NCBI GenBank assembly: GCA_903813345.2
Contig: CAIIXF020000009.1
Span: forward strand, 28,744,740-28,804,739
Direction of reading: 5' to 3'
Origin: Owenia fusiformis
Taxonomy: Eukaryota; Annelida; Polychaeta; Sabellida; Oweniidae
Length of the DNA: 60,000 bases
Shown piece by piece: positions 1 through 12,287 of this stretch. Each line of letters starts with the position of its first letter. Position 1 is the first letter of the stretch. Below the pieces are notes generated by a model. That model saw nothing but the letters and a program-made list of their open reading frames with translations, made no database searches and was not told the origin of the DNA. A program made the translations under genes and the position numbers.

Positions 1-36
1 AAGACAACGACATATGGTAGATTATTTAAAATTCAG

Positions 37-188
37 ATTCCGTTGTCATTGACGATATCGAAGACGCTATTGTGGCGATTCACGACCCAATGATCGAAAT
101 TGGGATTTCATATGATACATTATCAAAAGAGCTTAATACATGCAAAGAATTAGCGACGATAAAGTCCCATGAAACGAGGACCAAGTGA
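37..188 (+). CDS. Possible terminal coding exon, unrecognised
   Basis: An acceptor-like ATTCAG ends at 36. It is followed by 49 open codons (SVVIDDIEDAIVAIHDP...) closed by TGA at 186-188. The stretch is rich in Asp, Glu and Ile, and its base composition is less AT-rich than the flanks, which is why I list it. I see no domain. The rest of the gene would lie left of the window. It could equally be chance or an old transposon fragment. Confidence 0.25.
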
Positions 189-257
189 TTGAAGAGTTGA
201 AGCGACGGTTATGTCCGCCATTTGTGACAACGGTATTTGACTTTACCGTTGTCAGGC

Positions 258-385
258 TATTCCGGTGTAAAATAAATTATGGTCCCTTGGGGATTATAAT
301 TGTAATTAGGTCACCTTATAAATCAATAGAGAGTAGGACCAAAATATGATAGGACCACCTACCCTTTTACACCGGTTAGGTGTGA
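258..385. repeat. Short inverted-repeat element (MITE-like)
   Basis: CCGGTGTAAAA near 264 is mirrored by TTTTACACCGG near 370. The intervening DNA has a GGTCC/GGACC pair, so the stretch can fold back. It looks like a small non-autonomous DNA element, but no target duplication was resolved. Confidence 0.4.
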
Positions 386-734
386 TTGTTGTAGGTGCTC
401 TATACCATCGATTCTGGGCCGATATAAAGATGGCAGCACCAACAGAATCCAGTATTATCTTTTTTTATGAATAACAAGTGCGTGATACAGGGGTTGCCAT
501 TTTAGTAAAGGGTGTAAATACGTTTCTGTGCTTGATACAGGGTATATTTAATGGAAAAGGTTAAATTATGATGTTGAATTATTGGTGTCTATCATATATT
601 TAAGAACTGCCATCTATATATGAATATAAAGTTTAAATAACTAACGTGAACAAAAGATTAATGAGATTCTGATTGTTTTGTTCTGAGAATGCTGCTGCCA
701 TCTTTGAATAAACTCTAAATTATCAATGATATAA

Positions 735-820
735 TTATAATCTATTGTGATAACGAACACCTCCCAATCTGAATGTTTTTAACTGCACGGTGGCATTTGG
801 ATTAGACAGGTTTTACTGTA
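735..820. repeat. Fragment of TIR family ending CAGGTTTTACTGTA
   Basis: The stretch ends ATTAGACAGGTTTTACTGTA, the reverse complement of the TACAGTAAAACCTGTCTAAT terminus seen again at 43543 and 39550. TA-flanked CAGTNNAACC termini are typical of pogo/Tigger-like Tc1/mariner elements. Only the right end is recognisable here. Confidence 0.55.
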
Positions 821-2447
821 TGAGTAATAGTAATACTGAAATTAAAAAAATCTGAAGGCCTAGTCAATCTATTTTGGGAAATATTCTCAGCTATTTGAAA
901 TGAAGATCAACTTTGTAAGAAGTCTCTATAATTATTTTTTTAATTTATACAATAACATTATACTCAACTTTAGTTCAAATTCCAATGCTCTGGCCTTGGC
1001 TAATCAAAACAGTTCATTGCAATTGTTTCATCAATTATTATATTATTATATTAATATATCATAATTATTTCACATGCAAATACTGTACTGCCACTAATAT
1101 TTGATGCTGTTATCTTTCACAATTTTGCAATTTTGAAATTTTGCGGATATCAATTTTCGCTAATTATAAATTTTTTATAATTTTGTATCTATTTCTTTCA
1201 CCATCATATCATTTCTCAAAAAAATTTCCAGCTTATTTGATTAAATGTTTTTAAAACCAAGAAATATGAATGAAACAGTACCTTCTTACCTTTAATTATT
1301 GCTATACCATGTACTTAAAGCCTTTACATGACACCTATCAGCTATCACCTGCTTCAAAAGCATAGGTGAAACTAAACTATTGAAATCAAGTGCTCACTTT
1401 AATTTTTTTTTATATTTTCTGTTTGGGAAAATCTGTTAGTTATCAGCTGCATTTTTGTCAGTCAAGATTTCTCTTCATCAAACCAAATCAAATCCAAGGA
1501 ATGTTTAGTCAAATATCCAGTTGTTCAGGAATCGAACTCAATTCAAAGAATGATTAGTTCCATAGTGTAAACATATACAACTTTGAACAATATTGGTATC
1601 AGCCATTATGTTACATTAAAAAAAAAACAGAATGTAAAACTGTAAAAGACTTTCATGTAAGCAGGAAATTTCTTGAAAGAATACTAAAGGTTTCGCAACA
1701 GAATTTAGACGGTCATATGTTGAATTGCAGAAATTTTCTGAAAATGTAAGGTGTGTATGTTAGGCCAATGCATTATCTAAAGGAAAAGTACTCATACAGA
1801 TGATAAAAAAATTGGAGATTGAGACAGGGAAGGTGCAAAGACCCCATCAACATTTTTTTTCAAAAATGTTTTCCTGATTTTCAGTTCCTTCCATTTTTTT
1901 TATAATGTTTTCACATTAATATGATGCATTTGTAGACAAAGTTAACATACTAAAGAGAAAATATTTTCCTTTTAAGAGTTTATTTGTGTCTCCAAATGCA
2001 ACATACTGATGCATAAAACATTTATAAAAATTGAGTAGAAGGGGAAATTTTAAATTCAACGAACATATAGGCCCACTGAGCATTTATTTTGCACAGGGCC
2101 TTTATTAGAAAGAACTCAAAATAAATGCCATTGGCTTTTATTAAGACTAAGAGGGAAATTGAAAACATTTTTTCAAGGGGACAGGCATTTATTAAGAGGG
2201 AAAATAGCTTTCCCAAGCCAGTGGGTGTTTATTTCGAGGCGTATTATCAATCGAAGAGTTGACACATGGCCTTCATATACTCATGCAATAGTATCTATCA
2301 TCTCTGATTGCACACTTCTGTTTTACCTTTCAAGCATTCTATTTGGATTTTGGAATGTCATAAAGCTATGCGGTCAAAAGTAATCTTAATACTTTTTAGT
2401 GAAAATGCATTTATATTTTTAAAATGCAGAATCTTGCGAATGCAAAA

Positions 2448-2550
2448 TCCTCGAAATCCGATCACCTCCACATCTGAATGTTTTTTTAACTGGTCATGGT
2501 GTTTTAACTGGTCATGGTGGCATTTGGATTAGACAGATATTACTGTATAA
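2448..2550. repeat. TIR-family fragment with local duplication of its end
   Basis: The internal phrase CACCTCCACATCTGAATG matches the copy at 735. The end ATTAGACAGATATTACTGTA is present twice in tandem (to about 2547), so the terminus was duplicated locally. Confidence 0.5.
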
Positions 2551-2689
2551 GTATTAGACAGATATTACTGTATAAGTATAATAGTATTACTGGAATTCCA
2601 AAAAATCATAACGCCTACAATGCTAGTAATATTAAGTGAAAATGCATTAATATTTTTTCAAAATCAAGAATCTTTCGGATGCAAAAACC

Positions 2690-2763
2690 TCGAAATCAGA
2701 CGTTTAAATCTGAATGTTTTTAATTTGTAGCGGTGGCATTTGGATAAGACAGGTTTTACTGTA
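2690..2763. repeat. TIR-family fragment (CAGGTTTTACTGTA end)
   Basis: This is a third nearby copy, ending GATAAGACAGGTTTTACTGTA at 2763 and preceded by the same ATCTGAATGTTTTTAA phrase. Confidence 0.5.
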
Positions 2764-4399
2764 TAAGTATAATAGACATTAATAGTATTACTGGAATTCC
2801 AAAAAATCATAAGGCCTATAGCAACAATCATGTGAACTTCAGGTCAAAATTCCAATGCTCCCTTGGTCAATCAAATCAGTTCATTGCATTTGTTTCATCA
2901 ATGCTCTCAATATCATAATTATTCCACATGCAAATACTGTACTACCGGTTAATTTGCGAGTTTAAATTTCATGAATTTTGAGAAATACCAATTTTGCGGC
3001 CATTAAATTTTGCGGATATCAAAGGTTTAACTTCCATTATTATCAGAATCCTCAAAATTAATTTATCTTATCTACAGTAATTACACCTACCCAATATCAT
3101 ATACTTTGGATAAGGTTTACAATCTCTAGATCTTAGTCAATGGCATGTTGCACCTCAGCCTTTAATTGGCGATATTCGCGACTATTAATTTTCGTGATTT
3201 TTACACAATCGCGAAAAGCACGAAACTAAATTGCACGCGAAAAATATCGGGAGTACAGTACATTGAAACCATACACTCTTATATTTCATAAGAATTTGCA
3301 ATCAAGCCTAACAAATCTATTGGCAAAATATTAGAAGGCCAGCAAATGTACACATGCTAAAGTGATGAAACTTTAATGAATTTTAATTTTGCCTATACTG
3401 AGATGTGTTAAACTCTATTTGGGTTAGATTTATTCGGCTACACCCTCTACTTACAGCCTTAACATGCCCCCTATCGGCTATCACCCGCTTCAAAATCATA
3501 ACAGGTTCCTTTATATCTTCCTTTATCTTCTGTTTAAGAAAAGCTGTTAGCTATCAGCTGTATTTTTGTCAATCAAGATTTCTCTTCATCTGTGAATTAC
3601 CCAGCGAGAAACCAAAATGGCAATTTTGATGGAAAGACACAAAGTACCAGTCAAAATCTCTGAAGATTTCCGGGCAAACAATGGCAGCTCTCCCAGTTAG
3701 GTTTTAGACTGTCTTCTCATATTTTGTCAATTTTATTCAATTTCAAGTATTGTTTAGAGTTGTGCGTTCAACATATTCGAGAAGTCAATAGCTATAATAA
3801 ATCTGCAGATTTTGCTCGCATTTATGTAAGCTTTTCTCTTTTGACGGATACTTTGTGTCTTTCCTTGAAATCATGACAGGTGTAACTGATCTACTGAAAT
3901 CAACTTCAAGTGCTTACTACTATCTCCCAATGTGAGCTACATCAGTGCTTTTTGTTGAGAAAATATGTAAGTTATTAGCCGCTTTTTTGCCGATCAGGAT
4001 TTAAATTCTCTTTATCTGTCATGTACCTAGCAAGATTCAGAGATTTTGACTTGTACGTCATGTCTTTCCGTCAAAACTTCCATTTTTGGTTTCTTGGTAA
4101 AGAGTAGCTTCTCAATGTATAATGAGAATTTGCTGTTCGGCACAGAAGCACCTTTTAATTTTTTTCGATTTTCGCAAGGAGGACACTAACACAATTTTGA
4201 AGCGGTTGATAGGGGGCTCTAAAGGCTGTTCTAACATATCAGTCACAGCCTCTGAAAGAGCTAGATCTAAGGCTCTAGCTTTAGGCTAGTCTAAGTCCTA
4301 TAGATCTAGTAGTCTAGGCCTAGAGTTATAGCCCAGGCATAGGCCCGTAAAAATGTAAAGAAATAAAGCTTACAGCATGTTCTATTTAAGTGAATTTGA

Positions 4400-6080
4400 C
4401 TCATGTTATACATGTTCCGGGCCTATGCCTAGTATAGTCCCGCAGGACGAAGAAGATAGAATGTAAAAATCAAATTGAAAATCAAAATAATCGAACGAAA
4501 AAAAATTGAAAAAGTTGAAAATTCGATTTCGATTCAATTTGATTTTCTGCCATTATAAATGAAATACTGTACTTACCAACATGTTTCTCGGATATATATG
4601 TTGTTCTTACTTTATCTTCGCCGAAGATCGATGTTTATTTATATATAACAATCGAATAATCGACATAATTCAAACTAATCACTACGACACAAAAATATAT
4701 CACTTTCGAAACCATGTAAACTGCTAAGATGACGTCATTTATATCCGGGATTGCTTTGCAAACTCCACACAACAGACTGTCCCATCTTTTCTCCTGCTTT
4801 CTCCCGATGCAATTCATACATTACTCGGAGATTACTGTCAAACGTTCCAAGTTTTACAATTTTAGCATGTTTATTACGATCTAATTCCTGCCAGTATCAA
4901 TGAATAAATCTATTGACCAACAGATTGGAAATATGTATTCCAGCGATACCCTCATTTTGACGAAAGAATGGTACAAATATGTCCACTATTGATCGAGATA
5001 TCGTGTAGAAAAATTGAAGAAAGACATCGCTTAAGAAATTTCTATTTCTAGACTGAACTGTTCACGCTCGCAAGTGGCATCTCCAACTCCATATATGGGC
5101 AAAAAGGTGGAGTTAACAATAAGCAATGCAGGGATTGACACGATTGACACGAAGAAGTCTCGATGAATCTCGCTTAAACTCCGCCCCTTCTTCGTGAAAA
5201 ATCACGTGAATTCCGGCTTTTGCTGGGACATATCCGGGCATCTCGGCTTCGAACCCAATCAGAAGTTTCAATTTTGACTGGCGCCGCATACATTATCTCA
5301 AGTCTCACCCAATATTTTTATGTATACGTTAAACACAGATCGATTACCATGCCATCTTTATTTAAAAAATATTTCTATCGACCTTTGCCTATGCTCTATA
5401 CATTCCTGCATTCAGCAGGATGAAATAAATAAATGACACCATCCATCAGGTGAAAGTACAGTAGAATAGATGGTTCTTCTATGCAGAATTCTGGAGGAAA
5501 TAACTGGCGTTGAGGACTTCAATAGATGACAGTTCGACTCTTATAGTTACTTGTGGGTTGTTGTTCAATCCATGGTTTGTGTGTAAATATTGCTGTTTTA
5601 TAAGTTCCAATATCAAAATGGTTTTAGATATTTTCAAGCATTGCTTGTTGTAGGGTTTTGAAATACGGTATGTTTAAATATAAAAGTTTCTCTTTTCATT
5701 GTTGTTTGTGACTTCATCATGGTGGTTATTGGCCTTCAAATTTGCAAGTACGTATACACATGTATCTATGGTATATGAATTTTAAGAAACACAAGTTCAG
5801 ATTTTTAGCTCATCAAATACAGCATTCTAGGTTATTTTTTAATTTTTCAGCCAATCTTCTTCATTTTTCCAACACAAAATATGGTTTGGATGTATGTTAT
5901 GCATTAGTGCATTGCTAAGGCAATGTATGTGATAGCTTTGCCCAAGCCAGTATTATCTTTTATTTATCTTGAATTTCGATTAAATAAAATAAAAAATAAA
6001 GTAAGTAAATAAAAAACATAAAAAGACACTGACATAATAATATACAAGAATGCATTAAATGTAACAAAAGGTGGTGGTAT
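4400..6080. other. No supported gene; promoter-like words
   Basis: The stretch holds a palindromic TGACGTCA (about 4730), a CCGCCCC box (about 5178) and CACGTG (about 5203) in less AT-rich DNA. That could mark a promoter, but I see no convincing coding exon on either strand next to it. Open frames of 60-67 codons here have no recognisable features. Confidence 0.3.
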
Positions 6081-6087
6081 TCCAAAG

Positions 6088-6307
6088 TACAGGGTGACAC
6101 AAAAAATGACACCAACCTTACGTTGCATAACTTGTTTGTCTATTAACATATAGAATTGTCTTTTGGCACATGATTTTGGCTTGTACTTTTAAGAAAATGA
6201 AGTCCATTCAATTAAAAACAAAATAATGTAGTTGTCATTGATAAAATAATTAACTTATAAATTAGATTATTTCCAAAATTATGTAGGTGGGTGTCATTTT
6301 TTGTGTA
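6088..6307. mobile_element. Short TIR element (about 220 bp)
   Basis: ACACAAAAAATGACACCAACC near 6097 is mirrored by GGTGGGTGTCATTTTTTGTGT near 6286-6306. The left end is TACAGGGTG after a TA, as in the other TACAGGGTG-ended elements of the window. A further GTGTCATTTTGTGTCAT word near 6475 may be a second broken end. Confidence 0.55.
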
Positions 6308-7298
6308 AGATCCAGTTGTGCCAGCTAAGGAATACATGACACATTTTTGTAACAGTCATAAATGTGCATCGGAAACTTCTTGTGGAATTGCAAAATGGAG
6401 TGTAGTTTTAATGTGCGAAAAAACAAGTCAGAATCTTTTCAGTCAAAAAAGTTATGACACATTATGGGGGCGGGTGTCATTTTGTGTCATGCGGGATGAA
6501 AGAATTAAGAAAGAAAATATTACACTATTTTATTTCTTTTGCACTATTTCTTTCTTTTTTGACTTCTTTGGGTACCCTCGACATAGATGGCCATGGTTAC
6601 CATAGAACGCAGAATTTAAAATGTAACGTGTTGAAATGTATTTTGTGTATGTATATTCATTAGATCAATATTCTATGAGAAAATGACTAATATTCATGTT
6701 GCAATTTTTACATCCTGGATATTCAGTGTCCAACCGTCCGTCTGTCAGTTACTCTACCAGAAGAGTCTATACGAGAATTTAAGACTAATATACACTAGCG
6801 GAATAGTATATTCTGAGTATTCTCGTCGACTGACTTCTTTTGTTGTAGAAAATATTGATGAAAAGATATGGTACTAGTATATGGTGTTGAAACCCCAAAC
6901 TTGACGCATACAAAAAATAGAAATTTGTGTTCGTGATTTTTATCTCCAAAATCTTCTGATTCGTTTGGCAGCCCAAAATGCGGAAAATTGGTTGAACTCA
7001 TTTATAACCAATAAAGTGTATTTAAGAGTGTATTTCATATTTCAAGTTTCTAAATTTCTCAGTGCTAGGCTATATTTAACAAAAGAAAGTCATTTTAGAT
7101 TCTGGAAATGTTCTATTCGTCGGTAGTATTTGCGACTCATTGGAGTTGCCACTTTCTCGTTGAATATGGGGTTATCTGCGAATGGTACTAATTACACTCC
7201 AAATGGCATTCGATGCGCAACGTATCAGAATCAATCCATTGATTTAATTGCATAACATGGCAAACATGCGCAGGTAGGGAACGAGGGGGTGAACGGCA

Positions 7299-7305
7299 TA
7301 TAAAA
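7299..7305 (+). promoter_or_regulatory. TATA box of the prohormone gene
   Basis: TATAAAA lies in the context GGCATATAAAACTAG, about 25-30 bp before a pyrimidine-rich initiator-like TTCTTCAATT (about 7324). It sits 164 bp before the signal-peptide ATG at 7463. Inferred from sequence only. Confidence 0.6.
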
Positions 7306-7462
7306 CTAGTGCAGGTATCGGACTTCTTCAATTGACGTACATAGGAACACTGAACGACAGAAAAGGATGTTTCATAAAATTACATCACCAAGATCAGTGT
7401 GTACAATCTTATTGAAGAAACTTTCTCTGGATCATCTGCAACAGAACCATTTGAATAGAAAG

Positions 7463-7544
7463 ATGCTACAAAGTTGTATACTGTTATCATGTTTATTAAG
7501 TTTATGCCACGCAGGAGTTTTGGGGACCCAACAAGGATCCACAG
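7463..7544 (+). CDS. Secreted prohormone-like gene, exon 1 (signal peptide)
   Basis: This exon encodes MLQSCILLSCLLSLCHAG followed by VLGTQQGST. It is a textbook signal peptide with a Leu/Cys/Ser-rich core and a likely cut after CHA. It ends at a donor ACAG|GTAGGA in phase 1. An in-frame ATG at 7367 would add 32 residues in front. I prefer 7463 because it puts the hydrophobic core at the N terminus, and both ATGs have A at -3. The TATA box at 7299 suits a first exon. The next exon with a matching phase is 14615-14833, across a 7.07-kb intron. Confidence 0.65.
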
Positions 7545-7844
7545 GTAGGAGTAAGAACAACGAAAGAATTGGAAAAACTATGTATTACCTTATCTATTGG
7601 TTAAAGTAAAAAATCAAGCCTAAATTCTTGTACATGGTGATTCAGTTATACTAAGAAAAACATATGCCCATGCAGTTTTATTTTCGTTTAGAATCTTGTG
7701 AATATTGTGATTTTGTTGAAAAATGTATTTACGGAGAAGTGGTTGTCAACTTGCTCGATATGATTCCTTATTTACAAGCTTGGTCACCAGAAATAACACT
7801 ACTCAAGAGCACAATTATACATAACTGCATCTTGAAATCTCAAT

Positions 7845-8582
7845 AAAGGAGTGGTATCGATATGGAGAACTTTTTGAACACACGTTTCTCTTAAACCAGT
7901 CATAAAAAATCTAAAATTTTAACACATCGTCAATTTAATGGTCATCTTTTGAATGGTAACAATATAATTTGAAATATATATATATACTTTCATCTATATT
8001 GTTTTAGAAAACACATCAAACACTTGTTTTGTTCTTGGTATCATATTTCCAGAGTGAAATGAAACATCTTTCCGAACCTCATTGGAACAAAACGACATAA
8101 ACACAGCATGTTTAGGTCTCTCAATATTGTAATTGTACAAAGGGAATTTTGGTTGATTTTAAAAAAGTATCTTGTTAATGAAATAAAGGTTTATCTTGAT
8201 TTTTATCTATTTTGGGGGATTTTGTTTTAATTTATTGAATACTTTTTTTGAAATCAACCAAAAATTCCTTTGTATAACTATAATATTGAGCTAAAAAACT
8301 AAAAACATGTTGTATATGCTATTTTGTTCCAACAAGGTTCGGAAAGACATTTCATTTCATTCTCAAGAATTGGTAGAAATGAGCAAAAACAGTTGCACTA
8401 AAAAAACAAAATTTTTTTAACAAAAACAGTTATATAAAATATTTCTAAATAATTTTCGCATTAAATTGTTGTCAATCAGTCAACATTGCATAAATACCGA
8501 TTTTTTTACAGAATGTTTTCAGTAATGGGTTTAAGAGAAAAACATTGTTGAATTCAGTTCTCCATATCGATACCACTCCTTT
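7845..8582. mobile_element. 738-bp foldback DNA element
   Basis: The element begins AAAGGAGTGGTATCGATATG and ends with the reverse complement CATATCGATACCACTCCTTT. The arms keep pairing for roughly 330 bp each (for example CTTTCCGAACCTCATTGGAAC near 8070 against GTTCCAACAAGGTTCGGAAAG near 8326), leaving a short centre. It carries no coding frame of note, so it is a non-autonomous long-TIR or foldback transposon. Confidence 0.75.
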
Positions 8583-9250
8583 CTCAAGAAATATTTGTTT
8601 TTCAAAAATCTCCAAAATAACTTTTGAAGTCATGACGAATAATAAATGAATGATAAAAACATATTTTCAAACTTAACACGGGGACTTTAATTGTTGCCAT
8701 TTGTGCCTTTCTAATAACAACTAGTACAAGTAATTTAGCAATCGCTAGCTTCTTCCTTTTTACTAGGAAAAACATATTAGCGATGATTATCCTATTCCAG
8801 GTATATGAGATGTACTTTGTTTGCACGATTCTGGTAAACCTGAAACGATTCCAATAAACGATTCGACGAGATATAAATTACTTCCGTATTGCAACATTTA
8901 CAATTGCGTTACTATTGTCACGTAAAAGTAAAACATATGAGCTGCACTGCTTTCGATGTAATTGACTTCATGCACGGTTCCTCTGGGAAATAAGAGCAAT
9001 ATCGTGACACGGGGGAGGGTGCTTTATGTTTTTTCAGTATTCGTAATTAGGAGTCTAATTACATAGAGTAGGATCGAAGACAAACACTTTGAAACAACTT
9101 ATTACAATGATATGAGTTTATTTAATTAATAGATATGCCATTTCTGTATTCCCTTTTGATTTTGACAACAATGAAACAACAAGAAATTGTGAATGAAAAA
9201 TGAGACATTCTAAAGCCAAGAGGCGAGTAATAATTATGATATGAACTTTT

Positions 9251-10638
9251 GAACATAGACATATATTTATATATGAACCTCTCTTTGGAAATGAACAACA
9301 TATATTTTACGATACATGAATCTCTCGTTGGCCATGAACATATATTTTATGATATATGAACCTCTCTTTCGCCATGAACATATATTTTATGATATATGAC
9401 TCTCCTTTTTGACATGGACATATATTTTATGATATAAGAATCTCTCTTTGGACATGAACATATATTTTATGATATATGAACCTCTCTTTGGACATGAACA
9501 ACATATATTTTATGATATATGAACCTCTCTTTCGCCATGAATATATATTTTATGATATATGAATCTCCTTTTTGACATGGACATATATTTTATGATATAA
9601 GAATCTTTCTTTGGACATGAACATATATTTTATGATATATGAACCTCTCTTTGGACATGAACAACATATAGTTTATGACATAAGAATCTCTCTTTGGGCA
9701 TGGACATATATTTTATGATATATGAACCTCTCTTTGGACAAGAACATATATTTTATGATATATGAACCTCTCTTTGGACATGAACATATATTTTATGATA
9801 TATGAACCTCTCTTTGGACATGGACAAATATTTTATGATATATGAACCTCTCTTTGGACATGAACATATATTTTATAATATATGAACCTCTCTTTGGACA
9901 AGAACATATATTTTATGATATATGAACCTCTCTTTGGACATCAACATATATTTTATGTCATATGAACCTCTCTTTGAACATGAACATATATTTTATGATA
10001 TACGAGCCTCTCTTCGAACATGAACATATATTTTATGATATATGAACCTCTCTTTGGACATGAACATATGGTTTATAATATATGAACCTCTCTTTGGACA
10101 TGAACATATATTTTATGATATATGAACCTCTCTTTGGACATGGACATATATTTTATGATATATGAACCTCTCTTTGGACATGAACATATAGTTTATGATA
10201 TATGAACCTCTCTTTGGACATGAACATATATTTTATGATATATGAACCTCTCTTTGGACATGAACATATATTTTATGATATGTGAATCTCTCTTTGGGCA
10301 TGGACATATATTTTATGATATATGAACCTCTCTTCGAACATGAACAAATATTTTATGATATATGAACCTCTCTTCGAACATGAACATATAGTTTATGATA
10401 TATGAACCTCTCTTTGGACATGAACATATAGTTTATGATATATGAACCTCTCTTTGGACATGAACATATATTCTATTATATATGTACCTCTCTTTGGACA
10501 TGAACATATATTTTATGATATATGAACCTCTCTTTGGACATGAACATATAGTTTATGATATATGAATCTCTCTTTCGCCATGAACATATATTTTAAGATA
10601 TATGAACCTCTCTTTGGACATGAACGTAAATTCTATAA
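9251..10638. repeat. 40-bp minisatellite, about 34 copies
   Basis: The unit reads GAACATATATTTTATGATAT then ATGAACCTCTCTTTGGACAT, repeated at 40-bp spacing with point variants (ACATATAGTTT, TCTTCGAACA, CTTTCGCCATG) and a few 3-bp longer units with GAACAACATATA. It is very AT-rich and is not in frame with any gene. It lies in the long intron of the prohormone-like gene. Confidence 0.95.
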
Positions 10639-10740
10639 AACGGAAGAAGATAAATTAAACTATTGAAGAGGTAAGAGCCTAGGGTCTAGTTTTAACCAGA
10701 TATAGTATGTATAAATATCATTACATCTTCAACTTCCAAG

Positions 10741-11520
10741 TTTTTTTTTTATCATCTTTCATATTTATTGTAAGCACAAGTCATTTAGATACAATTACAA
10801 GGGGCAAAGCGCTGTAAGCATTAGATGTCCCCTTATATAAATAAACAATAAAGTACAATATTCATTTTAACCTGGATGTCACCTGTAAATGGTAGAATGC
10901 CTTGCAATGAAACAAAAGATAGGAGGGCTGCTGATATCCTGGTGGGGGGGTAGTATGTTGAAAATTGGAAACAGGTCATAGGCAGGAAAATATTTAGATT
11001 CTGGTTGTGTTTTCAATGAGATAATTCGCAACCAGTGAAAATAGATTATCCATTTCTAATTGGGTTAATGATGGATCCCCAAAAAGAAAAAAGTGAATTT
11101 TGTCTTGCTGAGTTCTGAAATGAATTAATAAGTCCCCATATATCCCTAAAGTATCTGTTATTAATTTATTTCTTTGTTGTTCTTTCAGAGGGCATTTGAA
11201 AAAGAAGTGGGGAAAAGTTTCAAATTGTTTATGTGGTTCCCCTGAAACTTCCAAGGTTGACTAAAGTGGTTACATAAAGTTGGAGCAACTGAAACATTGT
11301 GAATCAAGATGTAAATATTGCGACCAAAAGTCGGAAAGCTAAATTCAATTTCGTTTATAAATTCGTATTCTGACACTCGTCACATCTCTGGGTTCTTCCA
11401 AAAACGACATGATAGAAGACTCATTTTTAAAGATGGAAATAATATCCGACTGGTAATTTCTTCAAATTCTTTGATACGCACAACACTCACCGGCGCAACA
11501 GCCATATGGTGAGTATTGGC
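10741..11520 (-). pseudogene. Dead LINE 3' end (reverse-transcriptase C terminus)
   Basis: On the minus strand the segment ends in poly-A (T run 10741-10750). Upstream it encodes the region typical of the end of non-LTR retrotransposon ORF2: ...FGRNIYILIHNVSVAPTLC in one frame (to about 11245) and then KQFETFPHFFFKCPLKEQQR in another (10994-11230). A C-x-C...H...C terminal knuckle is thus split by a frameshift. Only the 3' end remains. A GGGGC/CCCC stem precedes the poly-A tail. Confidence 0.75.
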
Positions 11521-12097
11521 GTATTCATCCGCGAACGAATGTTTTAACAAAGTTATGTCTATTTAAAAAGGGCTTGTAATGATAAATCCATCCATCTTTG
11601 AAGTCTACTACTCTCCTTCAAGAGTAAATTGGAATTGGAATGGAGGTGCTAATTGTCAAACAAGAAATTACTGGTTTTATTGAATTTTGTGTTACATCAA
11701 ATAATAGTAAAAGTAATAGACGTAAAAGAAAAGCTATTTAAAGTAGTAGTAGAGGACCTGATGGTGCGTAATTTTACTCGATTATGTTATATTTTGACAA
11801 CTCTTCTCAACTCCCAAAAGGTCAGGCCTGGAAAGTGTGCTTAGCAGCTTAGTATAGGTTCGAAATCAGAAAAAATATTGCATATTATCAAACTAAGCAG
11901 CCGGTGTTATACAAAACTGCTTTTGTCATATACTTGTTTTTATGACAATGTTAGTTTCTCACATAAATCTATAAAACCTTCGGAAAATATGTAATACTCG
12001 AGATGGGATTTCCAGAAAGGATTTTCTGAGACTTCTGCAATATGTGTACTTTAGTAGCTTTTCATATTAGCTACCTGTCGCAATCGTTTGACTTACG

Positions 12098-12287
12098 TAC
12101 CTTGTATTCGCGAATTCAACTGCCTGCTGTCGGCTGACGGATTAACCTACAATTTTATGACCAAATCATTAAAATGTGAATTGTACCTGCCACTATTCGA
12201 TTCATATTTAAATGAGTTAGGCATAAATAAAGAAGGTTACTCCGGTAGCCGACAGCCGAAAGTTGCATTCGCGAATACAACCTTAGC
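12098..12287. mobile_element. MITE of about 190 bp with 45-bp inverted ends
   Basis: CCTTGTATTCGCGAATTCAA followed by CTGCTGTCGGCTGACGG at the left is mirrored by CCGGTAGCCGACAGCC...GAAAG TTGCATTCGCGAATACAACC at the right. An open frame through it (12088-12363) is a by-product of the element. Confidence 0.7.

Larger units (their letters stand above)
840..4100. repeat. Diverged internal duplications, no gene seen
   Basis: Segments recur at roughly 1.9-2.1 kb spacing. CACATGCAAATACTGTACT occurs near 1071 and 2927. A CTATCAGCTATCACC-type stretch near 1337 recurs as CTATCGGCTATCACC near 3470. The following GGTGAAACT / AGTGCTCAC words near 1363 recur near 3882. I read this as an old, degraded segmental or element duplication. 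No credible coding exon was found. Confidence 0.5.

Noticed and set aside
9251-10638. CRISPR-like regular array
   Set aside because: Units are contiguous 40-bp repeats without unique spacers, in a eukaryotic intron.
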